64,000 nt of DNA from Chlorokybus atmophyticus (Eukaryota > Streptophyta > Chlorokybophyceae > Chlorokybales > Chlorokybaceae): contig RHPI01003599.1 of assembly GCA_009103225.1 (NCBI GenBank), forward strand, positions 170,902 to 234,901, written 5' to 3'. This document shows positions 12,156 to 26,110 of the stretch, piece by piece. The notes beneath the pieces were generated by a model. That model saw only the letters and a list, made by a program, of their open reading frames with translations. It had not been told where the DNA came from and made no database searches. Numbering within the stretch: position 1 is the stretch's first letter; each line of letters begins with the position of its first letter. The translations under genes and the position numbers were made by a program.

Positions 12156-13220
12156 GTAGGGGATTGCTACATTTGGAGTGTAATCACATGTACAGAGAGC
12201 TGTGGTGTGCGATATGCAGTGAGACAATGTCTGGGACTGGTTGTGGTTTGCGTTCTGTTCTGCATCGCAAGGCTTTGGTGAAATTGGTAGTGTACAAGAA
12301 GCTCACCATGTTACTGACTAGCAGAATTCTTGTGGAGAGGTTTGGGAGCTCGCAATCAGTGACGTAGTAGTCTAGGTTATGTCCACTGGAGACTGCTGCA
12401 TTGGCAAGCGCTGGCATCAACCTAAGCGGAGTGGACGCCCCCAACCCTTGCAAGGGTTGGGGGCATCCATTTTTCCACTCTTTGGTCATATTGTAGATTA
12501 TGATAAGCATAATATAGGCAATTACTACATCAATTGCATCGACCATGCAACATGAATTGCATTGCATGCGCGGTCTTTGCATACGCACTCAGTCTCGCAA
12601 GCCGTTAACCAGGCCACGCCATTCGTCATCCCCCATCATGCCGCGCAGCGACGAATGCCTGCTTCGCCTTCGGCACTCCCGCGTCCTAACCTGTCGCCAG
12701 TGCTGCGTACGCCTCCGTTACTGGCGGCCCTGATGCGAGACTCAACCTCACTAGGCTACGCAGCTCTACCCACACGCCTAACTATGTTGTGGCGTATCAC
12801 CAAATTAGCACATTAACAACTGTTGCGCACTGTGCTATGGTGTTATTGGTGTGCATAGTTGCATACTTCACATGCCGGCGCACTCTGTGACTACAGTGTT
12901 GTATGCCAATGGAGTGCCACAGGGTTGTCTGGATATGTATACTCTGACCATTTGAAACGCATTCGCCAACAAAATCGGGATCACATTGTTGCGTGCAACA
13001 TCCTTGCAACCAATGTGAATGATGCGCAGCACCGGCACTTGGGCTGTCCTGCGATACCCCAACTGCTCCACCCGACAGTAGATACTAGTGTTGACAATGC
13101 ATACAAACATGTCGGGAACCAACATAAGTCTCATGTGTCTGTTGGGGCGCTCAGCGCGCACCCACCTTGACTTGTGGCAAAGGAATTGCAGAGCATTATG
13201 ATGATGTTGAGGAATGGGGG
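12156..13220. other. Convergent 3' intergenic region
   Basis: Lies between the stop codons of the FHA gene (plus) and UEV1 (minus). It holds both 3' untranslated regions and the palindrome at 12432-12469. I see no convincing coding sequence. Confidence 0.6.
12432..12469. repeat. Near-perfect palindrome (hairpin)
   Basis: Positions 12437-12464 form a perfect 28-nt palindrome, half-site GCCCCCAACCCTTG. It extends with one mismatch to 12432-12469. A run of T follows within a few bases. It lies between two convergent genes, so a 3'-end or transcript-boundary hairpin is possible but unproven. Confidence 0.85.
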
Positions 13221-14314
13221 CTAAAAGGTTGTGCCTTCGGGGGGTTGAGGGAGTTTGCGGTTGTGGCCTGCAGCCATCTCGCGGCGCAGGTCTGTGAGGA
13301 CGGTCTCCATGGTGTAGTGACGGTGCCATCCGCCCAGCGTGGCAAAGTGACGCGGCTCCACCACGCCGCTCTGCTGGTTCACGCACGTCATGTTGATGCG
13401 GCTGATGAATCGCGCAGCCGGCGGCCTGTCCGGATACGACTCGTCGCAGTAAAGCCTCAGCGCGTATATCCGCCCGTCGTGCACCGTCTGCACAAAAGTA
13501 ATGGCATCAAGTGATTGTTGTTGGACGTGCTGCCAGGAGCGCAGCTGTGTCTTTGAAGTGCTCAGACGTATGCACACAGTTGCATACTTCTGGCTGCAAA
13601 TGTGACACAAGCAAAGTGACCTTGCTTGGAGTAAGTGCTCCATGTCAGCCACTGTACAAGAATGGAGTTGACCTTACACGACTAAATGGCTTGAATGTAA
13701 GAAAAGAGTCTTGATGACTTGATCTCCATGTTATCACATATAAACTATTGATTGACTGTCTCCATGATAAAGTAAAGTAGTAGTAGTGTGGTTGATTCCA
13801 AGCAAATGAACCTACATGGAGAGGAAGTCCCTATGCAAATGAATGCTCTCCTAATGGTTGCATTATATGTTACAGTAACTTGCAATCTTGCCCTGCATAC
13901 GTGATGCAGGCTTGCAAGCAGTGTCCGTTATACATTTACTGCCATTGTGACATACAACTCGACCCAACATACCCAACAGCGACAACATGACTTGTTTCAG
14001 TAACTGTGACATGTAGCCCAGTACTCACATTGGGTGGGCCGACTATTGTGCCTGTCCAGGAGCGCATGTAGACGTCCTCCTGATCGTCCATCCCATACGA
14101 CACACTGCCATCGCCTATGCCCTTCTCCCCCCTCTCCAGCTCCTCCAGCAGCCTAAAATTTCGGGGCACTGCGCATACGCCCATCAACAACCACATCAAC
14201 AGCAACGAAAGACGAAGACACCAATAACAAGATACAAGAGTGCTTGCACACTGCTGACACAACCAATAGACGAAGCTCACCTACTACCGTCGTTGCTCCT
14301 CCGCTGCTCATCAT
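13221..14314 (-). CDS. UEV1: Ubiquitin-conjugating enzyme E2 variant (UEV1/MMS2)
   Basis: Three exons: 14314-14281, 14168-14029 and 13487-13221, giving 146 residues, the normal family length. The sequence carries the family hallmarks [46 protein letters not shown] and the C-terminal KLPQPPEGT. As expected of a UEV, no active-site cysteine is present at the E2 catalytic position. UEV1/MMS2 pairs with UBC13 to build Lys63-linked ubiquitin chains in DNA-damage tolerance and signalling. Two in-frame ATGs open the gene (14314 or 14311); both are compatible with the family's short variable N-terminus. It is divergent from the MUL1-like gene, with about 220 bp between start codons. Confidence 0.97.
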
Positions 14315-14534
14315 CTGATCTGATTGGGGCGGAGTGGCACACTACACCTCAAGCCCACCCTGAGTCGCCCGACCCGAGTAGCTCAAATCAGCCACTCAAC
14401 GGACGACAAGACCACCGCTGCTGACAACAACAACCACACCGACCGTAGGAACGAGCAAAATGTCTCCGCTCCCTTGCTAACCCTAATTCAAAGCTTGTTG
14501 CACAACGCCGACCGTCGACCTGCCTGCAGGTAGT
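14315..14534. promoter_or_regulatory. Divergent intergenic region between UEV1 and MUL1-like genes
   Basis: About 220 bp separate two start codons pointing away from each other, so both promoters and 5' UTRs should lie here. I see no clear TATA box. The call rests on geometry alone. Confidence 0.5.
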
Positions 14535-17500
14535 ATGCTGTTAGAATTGTCGGCGCATAGCATGGCGGAGCAGCACTGGTTTTGGTAAGTTCTAGCGGCA
14601 GTGCGGGCGGTGGCTGCGGCGGGGTGCATGAGGTTGGGGCTCAATAGGCGCTCCTATGCCATGTTGCTTGTGAGATAAACCTGTGTTTTTGTCCAAATCA
14701 AGCGTTTGACAGAAAGCGCATGCGTGAAAGCTGCAGCTTTAGCTGAAGGTGCGTGTCGAGTATTTGACTTTCAGTGTCAATGTCAACCTGGTAGTGAGAG
14801 CTGGCTTGTTGGATTATCTGTATTGCAAAAGTTGGTCAGTGTTGAGCTGGACCTGACGCAGTTGAGGCCGAACAGTGTTGTTGAGGTCAGCTGAGCTGAG
14901 CTAAGCTGAGCTCAGCTGACCTCAACAACAGCAAAGCCAAGTTTGAGCTGGAACGAGTTAGTGCATAGAGGTGTTATTGCATGCAGTGCAGTGTCATACA
15001 TAAGTTCTGATTACATATTAGGTCAAGTTATTGTACTTTGCACTTGTATCAGCTTGCACACTGAGCTGTAGGGACAAACAAGCTGTCATTACACACTGAG
15101 AAGGTTGTTGCAGAAACGAATGTCTGTTCTCTTGCTTGCACATGCAGCTACAGGCATGGAACATGTGCGCTTGGCTTGCTGCTTGCTGGTTATGTTGATA
15201 CTGCTGCTTTGGGAGTTGAGAGAGCGTGTGCATGCTGTTGCAACAGATGCCGAGGATCTTCAGCAGTGACGCCGATATAGAGCTTCTGCATGACGCTTTG
15301 GAGGCGTTCGTGCGGTGGAGAGATGGCGCAGCAGTTGGTACAATCATCAGCGCCATTGCTGGCTATATGCTTTATGAGGTCCGTTTCTTTTGATGCACAT
15401 GCACACAGAAGTACACACAAGCGCGAACCTACGTATGGTTGCAAGCACACAGGCGTGTGTGCGCATACATGCACACACACGCGCCCAACCACATATGCGC
15501 ACGCGTGCACTTACGTGTTCATGGAGGCTTGTGTGCGTGTGTACAACATGCATGGGACGCTTTATTCTAAGACAAGCAATGCAGCAACTTTCATGTGGCA
15601 CGCAAGATTGACATTACACCTTTGCAGTCGTATCGCAAGCGGCGACAGGTAAAGCGAGTTGACGCGGCGCCAGAAGTGACATCAGCCGGGCTTCGGCAAC
15701 TGCTCACAACCAGCAGCTCAGGCTCAAGCCCAAGCCAAAGCCCAAGCGCAAGCACAGATGTTGAAGCTGAAAGCACAGAACCTCAGCTTGTGTGCGTGCG
15801 GGGAAGCGTGTCCATAAAACCTCCAGGGTAAGTGTTGTGTCAATAGTGTCAACCAACAATCTACTCTAAAACTTGATGACTTTGGCATGCTAACAAGTTG
15901 GTTGTTGGTTGCTCTTGGTCACAGCAGCAGTACTGTTCTGGGGAGGTGGCAGGGGCATCCCGTTGAGCCGTTTACCAGCGTTGGGCATTCGTTAACAAAG
16001 GGTGCCGTTCAGCAATTGACCGTAAAGGTATGTGAGCGTTGTGTCACACGCGATGTTGTTGCGCGTTCACGAGGCATGTGTAACTTAGCGAGCTGGCAAA
16101 CTGAGCGCCTTGTCGCCTTGTTTTCCGCACACTGCCAGTCAATATACAGAGAGTTCAAGACTTTCGGGGAACGCAAAGAGCTGCTAGAAAGGCATCGTAA
16201 GTCGGTAAGCAACACCCACTACGCTGCTAGACGCAGACAATGATACTGAATTGCATATCCATGAGAAAGTGTAGAGAGAGAGATTGACAGGCAATTTGGT
16301 CGAGTTGTTGATGAGTCATCGTTCATGGCCGTGGCCAGGTGCCGTTTGGACTGCAAGACAGCACAGGTTTCATTGCGCTCGATGAGACCAGCAGGTTCAT
16401 ACCCCTGCAACAGACACACGAAACCTACAATTACCTAGAACGCAACCCAGGTGGTGCGTTGCTCTACATTCGTTGTTATGCTGTTACTGCGATGTTGTTT
16501 TGGGCGGTCAAATACAAGGGTTATAATGCAATCCTGACTGTTGCTGTGCGCAGCTGGCGATGTGCTGCGGTACGCCCTGGGGCAAAGAATACTGGTGGGT
16601 TTGTGCATGTTGTGCATGGTGTCTGACAGATCAGCAATCTCAATGCTTGCAGTCAACAGCTTGTTGACACCCGTACAAGAGTTGCCATAATTGTGCTCAA
16701 TGCAAAAATCGCACGCGACATCCATTGTTTCACATTCAAGGCGCGGGCAATGCGATTGCAAGTGTCTTGGCCAGCATATTTCGCCGGCGAGACTCCACCG
16801 CACCATTAATTGCGTGAGGTGGAGTGTCACCAGCCAAGTTTGCTGGCCAAAATAGAATTGCACTTGCGTTGATGGCCTGGGCGATGAGTGCGAAACTCTG
16901 GCTGTTACGTGCCATGTTTTGCATTTAACTCTTGCAAATTTGCCACCATGCCGGTGATTGCAAGCTACAAGTTGATCGATCAGACTTGCACATGCATGCG
17001 TATGTTGTTGTGTACGTGCTTGCGTCCGGACTGATATCCTGAGACTGCGGGAACGTACTCACTCATTGATTGTTCACAGTTGGGGACCGTGCGCACGGAG
17101 CACATGCTCAAGCTGGACACGTGGCTGACGGCGTTGGGAGTGCCGCAGCTGACGGCCGAGGGCTTTGTGATGCTGCGTCCCGACGACGCGCTGCGGCTGT
17201 ACCTCACGCCCGAGACCAAGCACGAGCTCGGCCGCCGCCTCGCCTCGGAGTCCCGCACGTGGTTCTATTGTGGTCTCTTCTTCGCTTGCCTTGGAGGAGG
17301 CATCCTCTCGTACGCTGTCGGCAAGTTCATATGGAGGAAATACTTCTTCGCGCGGTGAGCACGCATGTGGTACACGTGATACTCCACATCCATGTTGTTA
17401 CGTGCGATAAGGAGAGGCGACTTACTTTATCTTGGGTAATGTGGCAGGCATCAACTTCGTTCTCGGGGACTTGAGCCCAGACATGATGAGGACGAGGAGG

Positions 17501-17816
17501 AGCAGGAGGAGGAGGAGGTTGGTCCTGATGATTCGGTAAGTGTACACCTTTCAAGTAATTGTTGTGATATGTCTTTGTCGTGGTGTAAAAGTATCTCTGG
17601 CTCACACTCATTGTGCAGGTGCCTGCGAGCGCTCTATGCGTGATCTGCTTGACGCGGCGGCGGCGCGTGTGCTTCAACCCGTGCGGTCACAACGTGTGTT
17701 GCATGGCTTGCGCGCGGGCGCTGTTCCAGCAAGACGAGGCCGGGGTCGTTTCCACGCCGTTGTGTCCAATTTGTCGCAGACTAGTTGTTTCCGTTATCCG
17801 CGTCTACAGCTCGTAG
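14535..17816 (+). CDS. MUL1/SP1-like membrane RING E3 ubiquitin ligase
   Basis: Ten exons close in phase: 14535-14584, 15264-15378, 15628-15827, 15925-16027, 16139-16204, 16339-16450, 16554-16594, 17080-17354, 17448-17535, 17619-17816 (415 residues). An N-terminal helix (GTIISAIAGYMLYE) is followed by a MULAN/GIDE-type region (LGTVRTEHMLKLDTWL), a second hydrophobic segment (FYCGLFFACLGGGILSYAVG), an acidic linker (DEDEEEQEEEEV) and a C-terminal C3HC4 RING (CVICLTRR ... CGHNVCCMAC ... CPICRR). This two-helix plus C-terminal RING layout is that of mammalian MUL1 (mitochondrial outer membrane) and plant SP1 (chloroplast outer envelope, turnover of import machinery). Which organelle it serves here is not decidable. 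Exon 2 begins at a CAGCAG acceptor pair, allowing one residue more or less. Confidence 0.85.
14876..14930. repeat. Perfect 22-bp inverted repeat in an intron
   Basis: Arms 14876-14897 and 14909-14930 (left arm begins TGTTGTTGAGGTCAGC) are exact reverse complements around an 11-nt spacer that is itself AGCT-rich. It lies in intron 1 of the MUL1-like gene and would form a strong RNA hairpin. Confidence 0.9.
16767..16850. repeat. Imperfect stem-loop in intron 7 of the MUL1-like gene
   Basis: TTGGCCAGCA at 16767-16776 pairs with TGCTGGCCAA at 16841-16850. Inside these, ACTCCACC at 16792-16799 pairs with GGTGGAGT at 16818-16825. It could be a small degenerate MITE-like element, though no target-site duplication is obvious. 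Confidence 0.55.
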
Positions 17817-20122
17817 GCTCAGGGCAGGAAGCGCGTTGGTGTAACCAGTGCGAACTGTTACGTATCTGTACCATGTTGCGCATGTTGCACAAATGAGCCT
17901 TTGCGCAAAAGTGCTGTGGTGTTGTGTTGTGGCGATCTTCCTAGTGCATGTCGCACGGTACCCATCTGTCATCGGTAGCACCAGTAGCTAGAGTTGCCGG
18001 CAAAATGAGTGTGGCGTAGTTTGTCCAATAGGCTGAACATGCATGTAAAATTTAGTTGTCACCTTTTCGAATGGCTAATGACAGTGTACAGAATAAGTGC
18101 GTGGCTGTGTCAAGGGTACGTTTTGCATGCCTTGTGAAGTCAAATGCACAGTCAACGACACATTGGTTATGCATGCAACATAATATGTTATGAATTGATC
18201 TGACATTTGCAGGCACAGCTGAAGCACATCTGTTGTCATCAACATTCATAGACAAGCAAAGACATCAAGGTAGAGTGTGCGAGACATGTGAGCTAGCGGG
18301 CGGCTGTGGGACGGTGCCTGAACTGACTGGATATATTTATGTGTGGCGTGGTGTTGTGACTGGATGCGTGTGTGAGTGAGCGTGTGCTAGTCTAATACGA
18401 CATCGTGACTATACTAAACTAGTATTATGTAAGTATAGGACGTTTGTGTCAACGCAGTCAACCACTCATTCAGCAAAAAATCGGGATTGGCGTACACAGC
18501 GACTGCCTGGCTAGTGTGATGTCATGCTGACGTGGTAATGGAACATACATGCATGCATGCATGATTAACGGGGTAGCCAAGTAGTGGTAGTTGAGTGCGT
18601 TAGAAGTACCTAGCCCGGTGGTGAAATAGCACTGTGACTGCTGCTGACTGTTGGCTTGCGGCGTGTGCATGACTACATGCATGTCTCATGCTTATGACCC
18701 CTTGCATGCGGTCTTACACTCCATCTTTTGTACATATATGCTATCAATCTAGCATACTATCTCTTATACATTAGCAGCTGTAGCCATAAACATGACAATC
18801 GATAAAAGGGTAAGCTCCAATATCTTTGTGACGTTCTTATACTTATACTTCTCCTGCTCTGCTTTGGTATATCTAATCGGAACTCCTAGCTTTCAACCTT
18901 ACTTGCCTGCTCTCGCGCTGCCCCATGCTTGCATTGCACATCATAATCCAGCCCTACGGGTAAGTAGGCGTTGTTTCATGAAATGCTTGCCTTTTTTGAA
19001 AGCTTGCTTTGATTGCCTTTGCTTTGCTCTGTCTTTACCCTACTCCATGATCTACATATGAATGGATGTGTGAAGTCATGTGAGCAAAGCATTACCCGCA
19101 TGCGCAAATGCGTCTTTGTTACTGCAACTCCGATTCACGCGGGCTTGTTGGGCACCTCAACTGAGGGGTGTACACGGTGTACAGACTGTCCGTGAATCTG
19201 ATGCAAGACGCACACTCAAGCACAGTCAAGCACACAGTCCACCAGCATGCACAGAAGCACACAAGCATGCACAGAAGCAGCGCAAGGCAATCTATCACCA
19301 CAGGGGCACGTAACGTAAGTGCTGCAACTACGTGAATGCAACGGGGTGGTGAGGAGCAGGCAGAGTTGTTGGGCAAGCAGACCTGGGCACAGACGCCAGA
19401 GGCCCACGATGAGAACGTGGAGGATGTGGAGGTAGCACAGCAGCAACTGGCAGCAAAGGAGCAGGGCGAGGGCGGGTGTGCAATGTGATGCTGTGCTGAT
19501 GAATGGTGGATGGCGCCGCCACTCTGCTGCTCGGCCGGTCCTGGTCTTGCCGTGCAAGACCCGCGGTTCGCAATCGGCCGCAGGCTGTCACAGGACTCGC
19601 AAGAACTGCAACAGTTAGATTACGACAGAATGAGGGGTGTTGGCACTCAGTCCTGCACCGTCATACAGTCATGTGAGAGCCAGCATGCACAGTCACGCAC
19701 AGTCATGTATTAATGTAGGCATGCATAGTCATGCATCCATGCACAGTCCAGCGCGCCAACATAGAACATGTACATTATGATCATACACTACTTGAAAGTT
19801 TCCCAGAGAGAGAGAGAGAGACAGAGAGAGAGAGAGGGAGAGAGTATTTGTCAACTCAATGCAAGCGCACAGCGAATTAAATGGATTCATCTGATTCGCT
19901 GTGCAGTGCAGTTGATGCTTGTGGCATTATGCCACTCCAACTCCCTAAAAAGTAATTAAGGACTTGAACGCTTGGCATGTGTGTCTGGGCTGTAGCCCTG
20001 GACCAGTGGCCCACTGGTAGGGTTGCAACCCTACAAGTGGTACACCACTGTCACCACTATCACCCTGTACACCACTGCCAGGGGCCTCCTGAAAGCAAAC
20101 CCAGCGCCGAGCGGCCAGGGCA
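17817..20122. other. Intergenic region with short repeats
   Basis: No supported gene. Contents include clustered GCATGCACAG words at 19240-19280 and 19680-19755, a short GA tract at 19804-19845, an 11-bp inverted repeat (GCACAGCGAAT with ATTCGCTGTGC) between about 19876 and 19906, and overlapping palindromes at 20002-20034. Confidence 0.5.
20002..20034. repeat. Two overlapping palindromes
   Basis: ACCAGTGGCCCACTGGT (20002-20018) overlaps GTAGGGTTGCAACCCTAC (20017-20034). A GTGGTACACCAC palindrome follows immediately. The function is unknown. Confidence 0.8.
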
Positions 20123-20815
20123 GTGCCTGCTTGGGCGGCGGCGGCGGCGGCGGTGTTGGCGGTGACGGCGGCTCACACAGTTGGAGTCGTCGTCGTCTTG
20201 TGGGTCCGTAAGTTGAAAGAGCCAACAGGCGAGGCTGCTCTTCAGGTACAGCATACGTTGCCTGCATGTCGTGCTGCTCCTGTCGTTGCTGTCGTTGCTG
20301 TTGTTGCTCTCGTCGTCGCTAATGCCACAAGCACTTATTTGCATTAGGCCCAATGTCAGCGTGTAGTGCTTTAGGCAACATGCTGATATGCTTGTCTAGC
20401 TAAGGCAGTATGGCTGCTCCTCCTCTACTACCTGCGGCACAGCTACCGAAGCATTTGCAATTCACTTTAGAGCGGATGCAACAGAGCTTGACGGCATTGA
20501 ACGCAGGTGCTGTTTCGCCATTGTTGTGTTGTCGTGTCGTGCGTCGTATTGCGTATAAAATTCCAAAGGATTTATGTGTGTGCACGGCATCGTGCATGAT
20601 CAACTGCCCTCAATCCAGACCTTGTGCAGGTCTAGAAAGGGTGCAACTCCAACTTGGTGACAACCGTGGACGAGTTGAGGACCGAAGTGCGACGCACTGC
20701 ACACAACAGCCAGTGTTTCGCACTGAACGCGCGGGCCCTCAATGAAAGCGCCAATATATCTTGGCAGCTGAGCTCTAACGGCCAGACTCCACTCTCAAGC
20801 ACCCAACACTGTTGA
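20123..20815 (+). CDS. Possible small membrane-anchored coiled-coil protein, 5' end unresolved
   Basis: A hydrophobic helix (VLAVTAAHTVGVVVVLWV) is open on the plus strand up to a good donor (C|GTAAGT) at 20207/20208. It joins in phase to 20405-20506 (RSMAAPPLLPAAQLPKHL, then LERMQQSLTALNA) and then to 20640-20815 (LVTTVDELRTEVRRTAHNSQ to a TGA). The result is a membrane segment plus a short coiled coil. I see no ATG in frame upstream of the helix, so a 5' exon is missing, or the gene instead starts at the ATG at 20410 and encodes only about 90 residues. The layout loosely recalls the plant DUF1664 family, but I cannot show it. All splice choices here are tentative. Confidence 0.3.
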
Positions 20816-21831
20816 ATTGTTGTATGAAGCAAGCATTACGGAATGACTCCTGTTGCAATTCTACAAACTGGACTTGAAACTGGCGCCAACTGCATCGCCG
20901 TGATCTACTGCGCAACCTCGGTATGCAGTAGTCGGTTGATGTCAGTGTAGTGTAACACCTTCCACCCTTTGGCGGCGGAGACGCACGGGACGTTGGGCCA
21001 AGCTTTCCATGACCGTCATTAACACGAGCGCTAGCGGCTCGTGACATGCCGCTGAGCAGCAGACTGCCGGGCTACCTCGCCCTGTAGCAGGCATGCGCGC
21101 TGCAGCGTGCGCAAGGCCTGACCATCCTGGAGTGAGGAGCGGCGGCCGTGGCAGCTGTGCCGGGCCGGGGGGAGCACCTTCCACGTCTGCCCCGACGGCG
21201 GCAGAGGACGCTTTGCTGGCGGCTGCTGCCGTGCAGTGTGTACGCGGTATGTATGCAGTGTACAGAATATGCACCTGATGTATGTGTACGTGGTGCGTTC
21301 GGACAGTCATGGTGAACAGTACATAGCAAGACTTCGCACGTTCTGTATTAGTATCGAGAGAGTGTAGCGTAGCATAGGAGTTTCTTAGGGTGTTTCGCTT
21401 TTTCTTTTGTGGCATCAGTGATCATTTCAAGTTTATCCAAACACATCTGCTGATTGACAGTGTTGTGAGAGGCATCGGTTGAGAATGCTGAGTCGGCATG
21501 TAAGAGTGAAGCTTTGGTTAGGAGCTGAGGCAGCATGCGGGAGCTACTATTGTAACGCAGCTTGTTTGATTAGTTAGTTGTAAGTAGTTAGTACTACCAT
21601 TGCGCAGCTGCAGCACTCTCAAGTGTGACATGCAACGACAGTGCACTTACATAATCCAATTGCCTTTCCTTTGCATTGCTTGTGTGTGAAGTGTCTACGC
21701 TGCACAACCACCGCAAACCTGGGTTGCAACCTTGGCGATAGTTCGGCCGGTGTGACTGTTGCAGGCCAATATTGTGCGCGATCAGTTACACCAACAGACA
21801 TGGCATTGCGTACGCGAGCATCAAAGACACA
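20816..21831. other. Intergenic region downstream of the kinase gene
   Basis: The 3' side of both the tentative coiled-coil gene and the kinase gene. Nothing recognisable beyond a GC-rich patch at 21085-21240. Confidence 0.5.
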
Positions 21832-23913
<2,082 letters not shown>

Positions 23914-24077
23914 CCCAAACCTCCTGCGCCGCCGCCGCCGCCAACGATAACAACACCACCAGCACCACTGTCGATGTCAGCCCTAACCTCAGCTTTGTGC
24001 ATGCGGCGGCGGAGGAGGCGGAGGCGGAGGCGGAGGCGAAGGCGGAGGAGCAGGGGCGAGGTAGGGGTACGTCCTGC
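23914..24077. promoter_or_regulatory. Divergent region between the kinase and a hypothetical gene
   Basis: About 164 bp of GC- and GGCGGA-rich DNA between two outward-pointing candidate start codons. It may partly be coding if either protein starts earlier. Confidence 0.4.
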
Positions 24078-25394
24078 ATGTCGTGGGTGAGGAGGTTGAG
24101 GAGGTTGCCCGGGAGGGTGGTGCACGAGGTCCGCGAGGCGGCGGCGCCGTCTTCACTGCCAGACCCGCCCGAGTACGTGGATCACGACAAGGAGCTGCGG
24201 CGGCGGTTTAACACAGCTCAGCGCCTGCGACTTTACTTCCAAGTATAAAATCCTGACGTTTTGTTGTTTGCGCTTTGCATCACAGCTTTGTACACAACAA
24301 TCAGTCAGTGACTTGTGCATTGGAGTATTGGTTGACTGCAAGCTTGAGCGCATGCTTGTCTCTTTCACGCATTGTGACGCAGTAGCATTTGTTGTAAGCA
24401 ATGAAGCCTCGACTGCATGAGCATCGACTGCACTCTTGCTGTGATACCACACCTCTTAAGCATGCGCCAAGCTCAAGTGTTGCTCTGCGCTGCGCATCTG
24501 CCTCATGCACCCGCGTGCACGTGTATTAAGCTTATTGTTGTGAAACATGAAGTCATCTTGAACAAACGAAACGAAAATGATCACAACACAGGTCTGGCGT
24601 GAGTCATTCAAGATGTATGCAGACTCGTGGAAGCCAGCACCGCGGGTCCAACGCGGTGAAGGCGAGAGCGACTCGTGTGATAGAGCTTCGGTGTCCGGTA
24701 CAGATGGAGGAGCCACAAAGCAAGAGCTGGCGGATGAGCTTGGTACGTGCAACCGTGGCAACGTTGTGTGAGTTTTACTGTCGTGCAAGGAGTTCAATGG
24801 CTACGGAAATGATTGGCATGCGGTCGTAAAAGGATGCGTACACACATGCCCATACCCTTGCGCACATGCGTACACGTGAATGCACCCAGGCAGACGCATG
24901 ATCGCACACAGTCGTGACAGGAAGCATACATCTGCATGATGCTTGCTTGCAACCACATCTCCACGCTGAGGGAATGCCATGCGCTTGTCGATTTCCCATG
25001 TTTGTCCTTCCTGCATGCATACGTACATTTGGTCCTGTGTGTCACAACACTCTCAGTGCTGTGCCACACACGCGCGCATGCATATGCTATGGCCTTGTTG
25101 AGCAAAAGCGCTTGTGCAGCTGCTGCAGCCAAAGCCGGCGCGCGCGGCATCAAGCCTCTGCTGCAGTCTCTTTACTACACGCGAGCGACTGCATACCGCG
25201 ACGCCGTCAAGAGCTTTGTCTCCGGCTACCACGAGGGCTTCGCTGAGGGGGTGAAGGGGGAACCACTGTGGAGCACAACAACAACATCAGCAACAGCAGG
25301 GAAGGAGGAGAAGCAGGAGAAGGAGTCTTCTCATGACGAGCAGCCACTTGCTGGTACAAGGAGACAAGGCGATGCAGAGTCAACAGCCAAGTGA
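24078..25394 (+). CDS. Conserved-looking hypothetical protein
   Basis: Three exons close in phase: 24078-24242, 24592-24742 and 25120-25394 (196 residues). I do not recognise the family. Visible features are a basic N-terminus (MSWVRRLRRLPGR), a charged middle (YVDHDKELRRRFNTAQRLRL then VWRESFKMYADSW), an Ala-rich stretch, and an aromatic segment LYYTRATAYRDAVKSFVSGY followed by HEGFAEGVKGE. The tail is a hydrophilic, Lys/Glu-rich end. There is no obvious membrane span or catalytic motif. The basic N-terminus could be an organelle presequence. The start at 24078 is the first in-frame ATG clear of the oppositely oriented kinase exon; a start at about 25090 (MALLSKSACAAAAA) is an alternative. 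Confidence 0.55.
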
Positions 25395-26110
25395 TGTTGT
25401 TAGGTGAACCTTGAATGTGTTGTTCCTGCACATCAGCAGTGGCCTGCAGAGACGATCACGATGGCACAGACGCACTTCTCCGGCCAACAAGCAGGTCAGT
25501 TGCCTTGTTGACAGCGCGTGTCATGCACAGGCACTGGTTGGGACAATTGCGTTGCGGGGGTTGTGTTTTTGTAAAGGGTGTATGTGTCATGGTTGTTGAT
25601 TGTGCACACGTGAAGGTTTGACATAGGATGATATCATGGGCATTGCAGGAAAGCGCCGGTGCAAGTGAGTATCAAGTCGCAGCATCTTGAATAGTAGGTC
25701 AAATCAGCGCGTAGTGGTGAAGGAATCGATCCCCACTTGGTTGAGAAGCCCATGGAGGTGTGTTTTGGGCCGCTCGTGAAGAGAATGGGTTCACCAACTA
25801 CTCGAAAAGTCTTCATCGCAGCGCGTGATGGCAATGAACATGTCGGAAGCTGTAGGTTATGCATAGTTGATATAGGTGGACACAATTGCGTGCTTTGGCA
25901 ATTGTGACTTTGATTGGTTAGTTGCACAGGAAGTCGTCTTTGCAATTGTTACCATCACTATCTTTCAAGGGACTGCCAATCTCAAGGTTGGTTGATTCAT
26001 GTTGCAATCTGCCCTGGCCTGTGCGTCATGAGCAGCGCAATGCACCAGTGATGGCATCCGCTTGCAACGAGCTCATCTGAGTGTGCACGGAATAGACCAA
26101 CCAGCCCCCA
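25395..26110. other. Intergenic region between hypothetical and HA-repeat genes
   Basis: Convergent 3' ends. A minus-strand reading frame at 25640-25860 (containing GFSTKWGSIPSPLRADL) is open but unrecognised, and may be a relic of another gene. Confidence 0.4.

Noticed and set aside
18500-19760. CRISPR-like or phage-like repeat array from GCATGCACAG words
   Set aside because: Units are irregular, spacing varies and the genome is eukaryotic.
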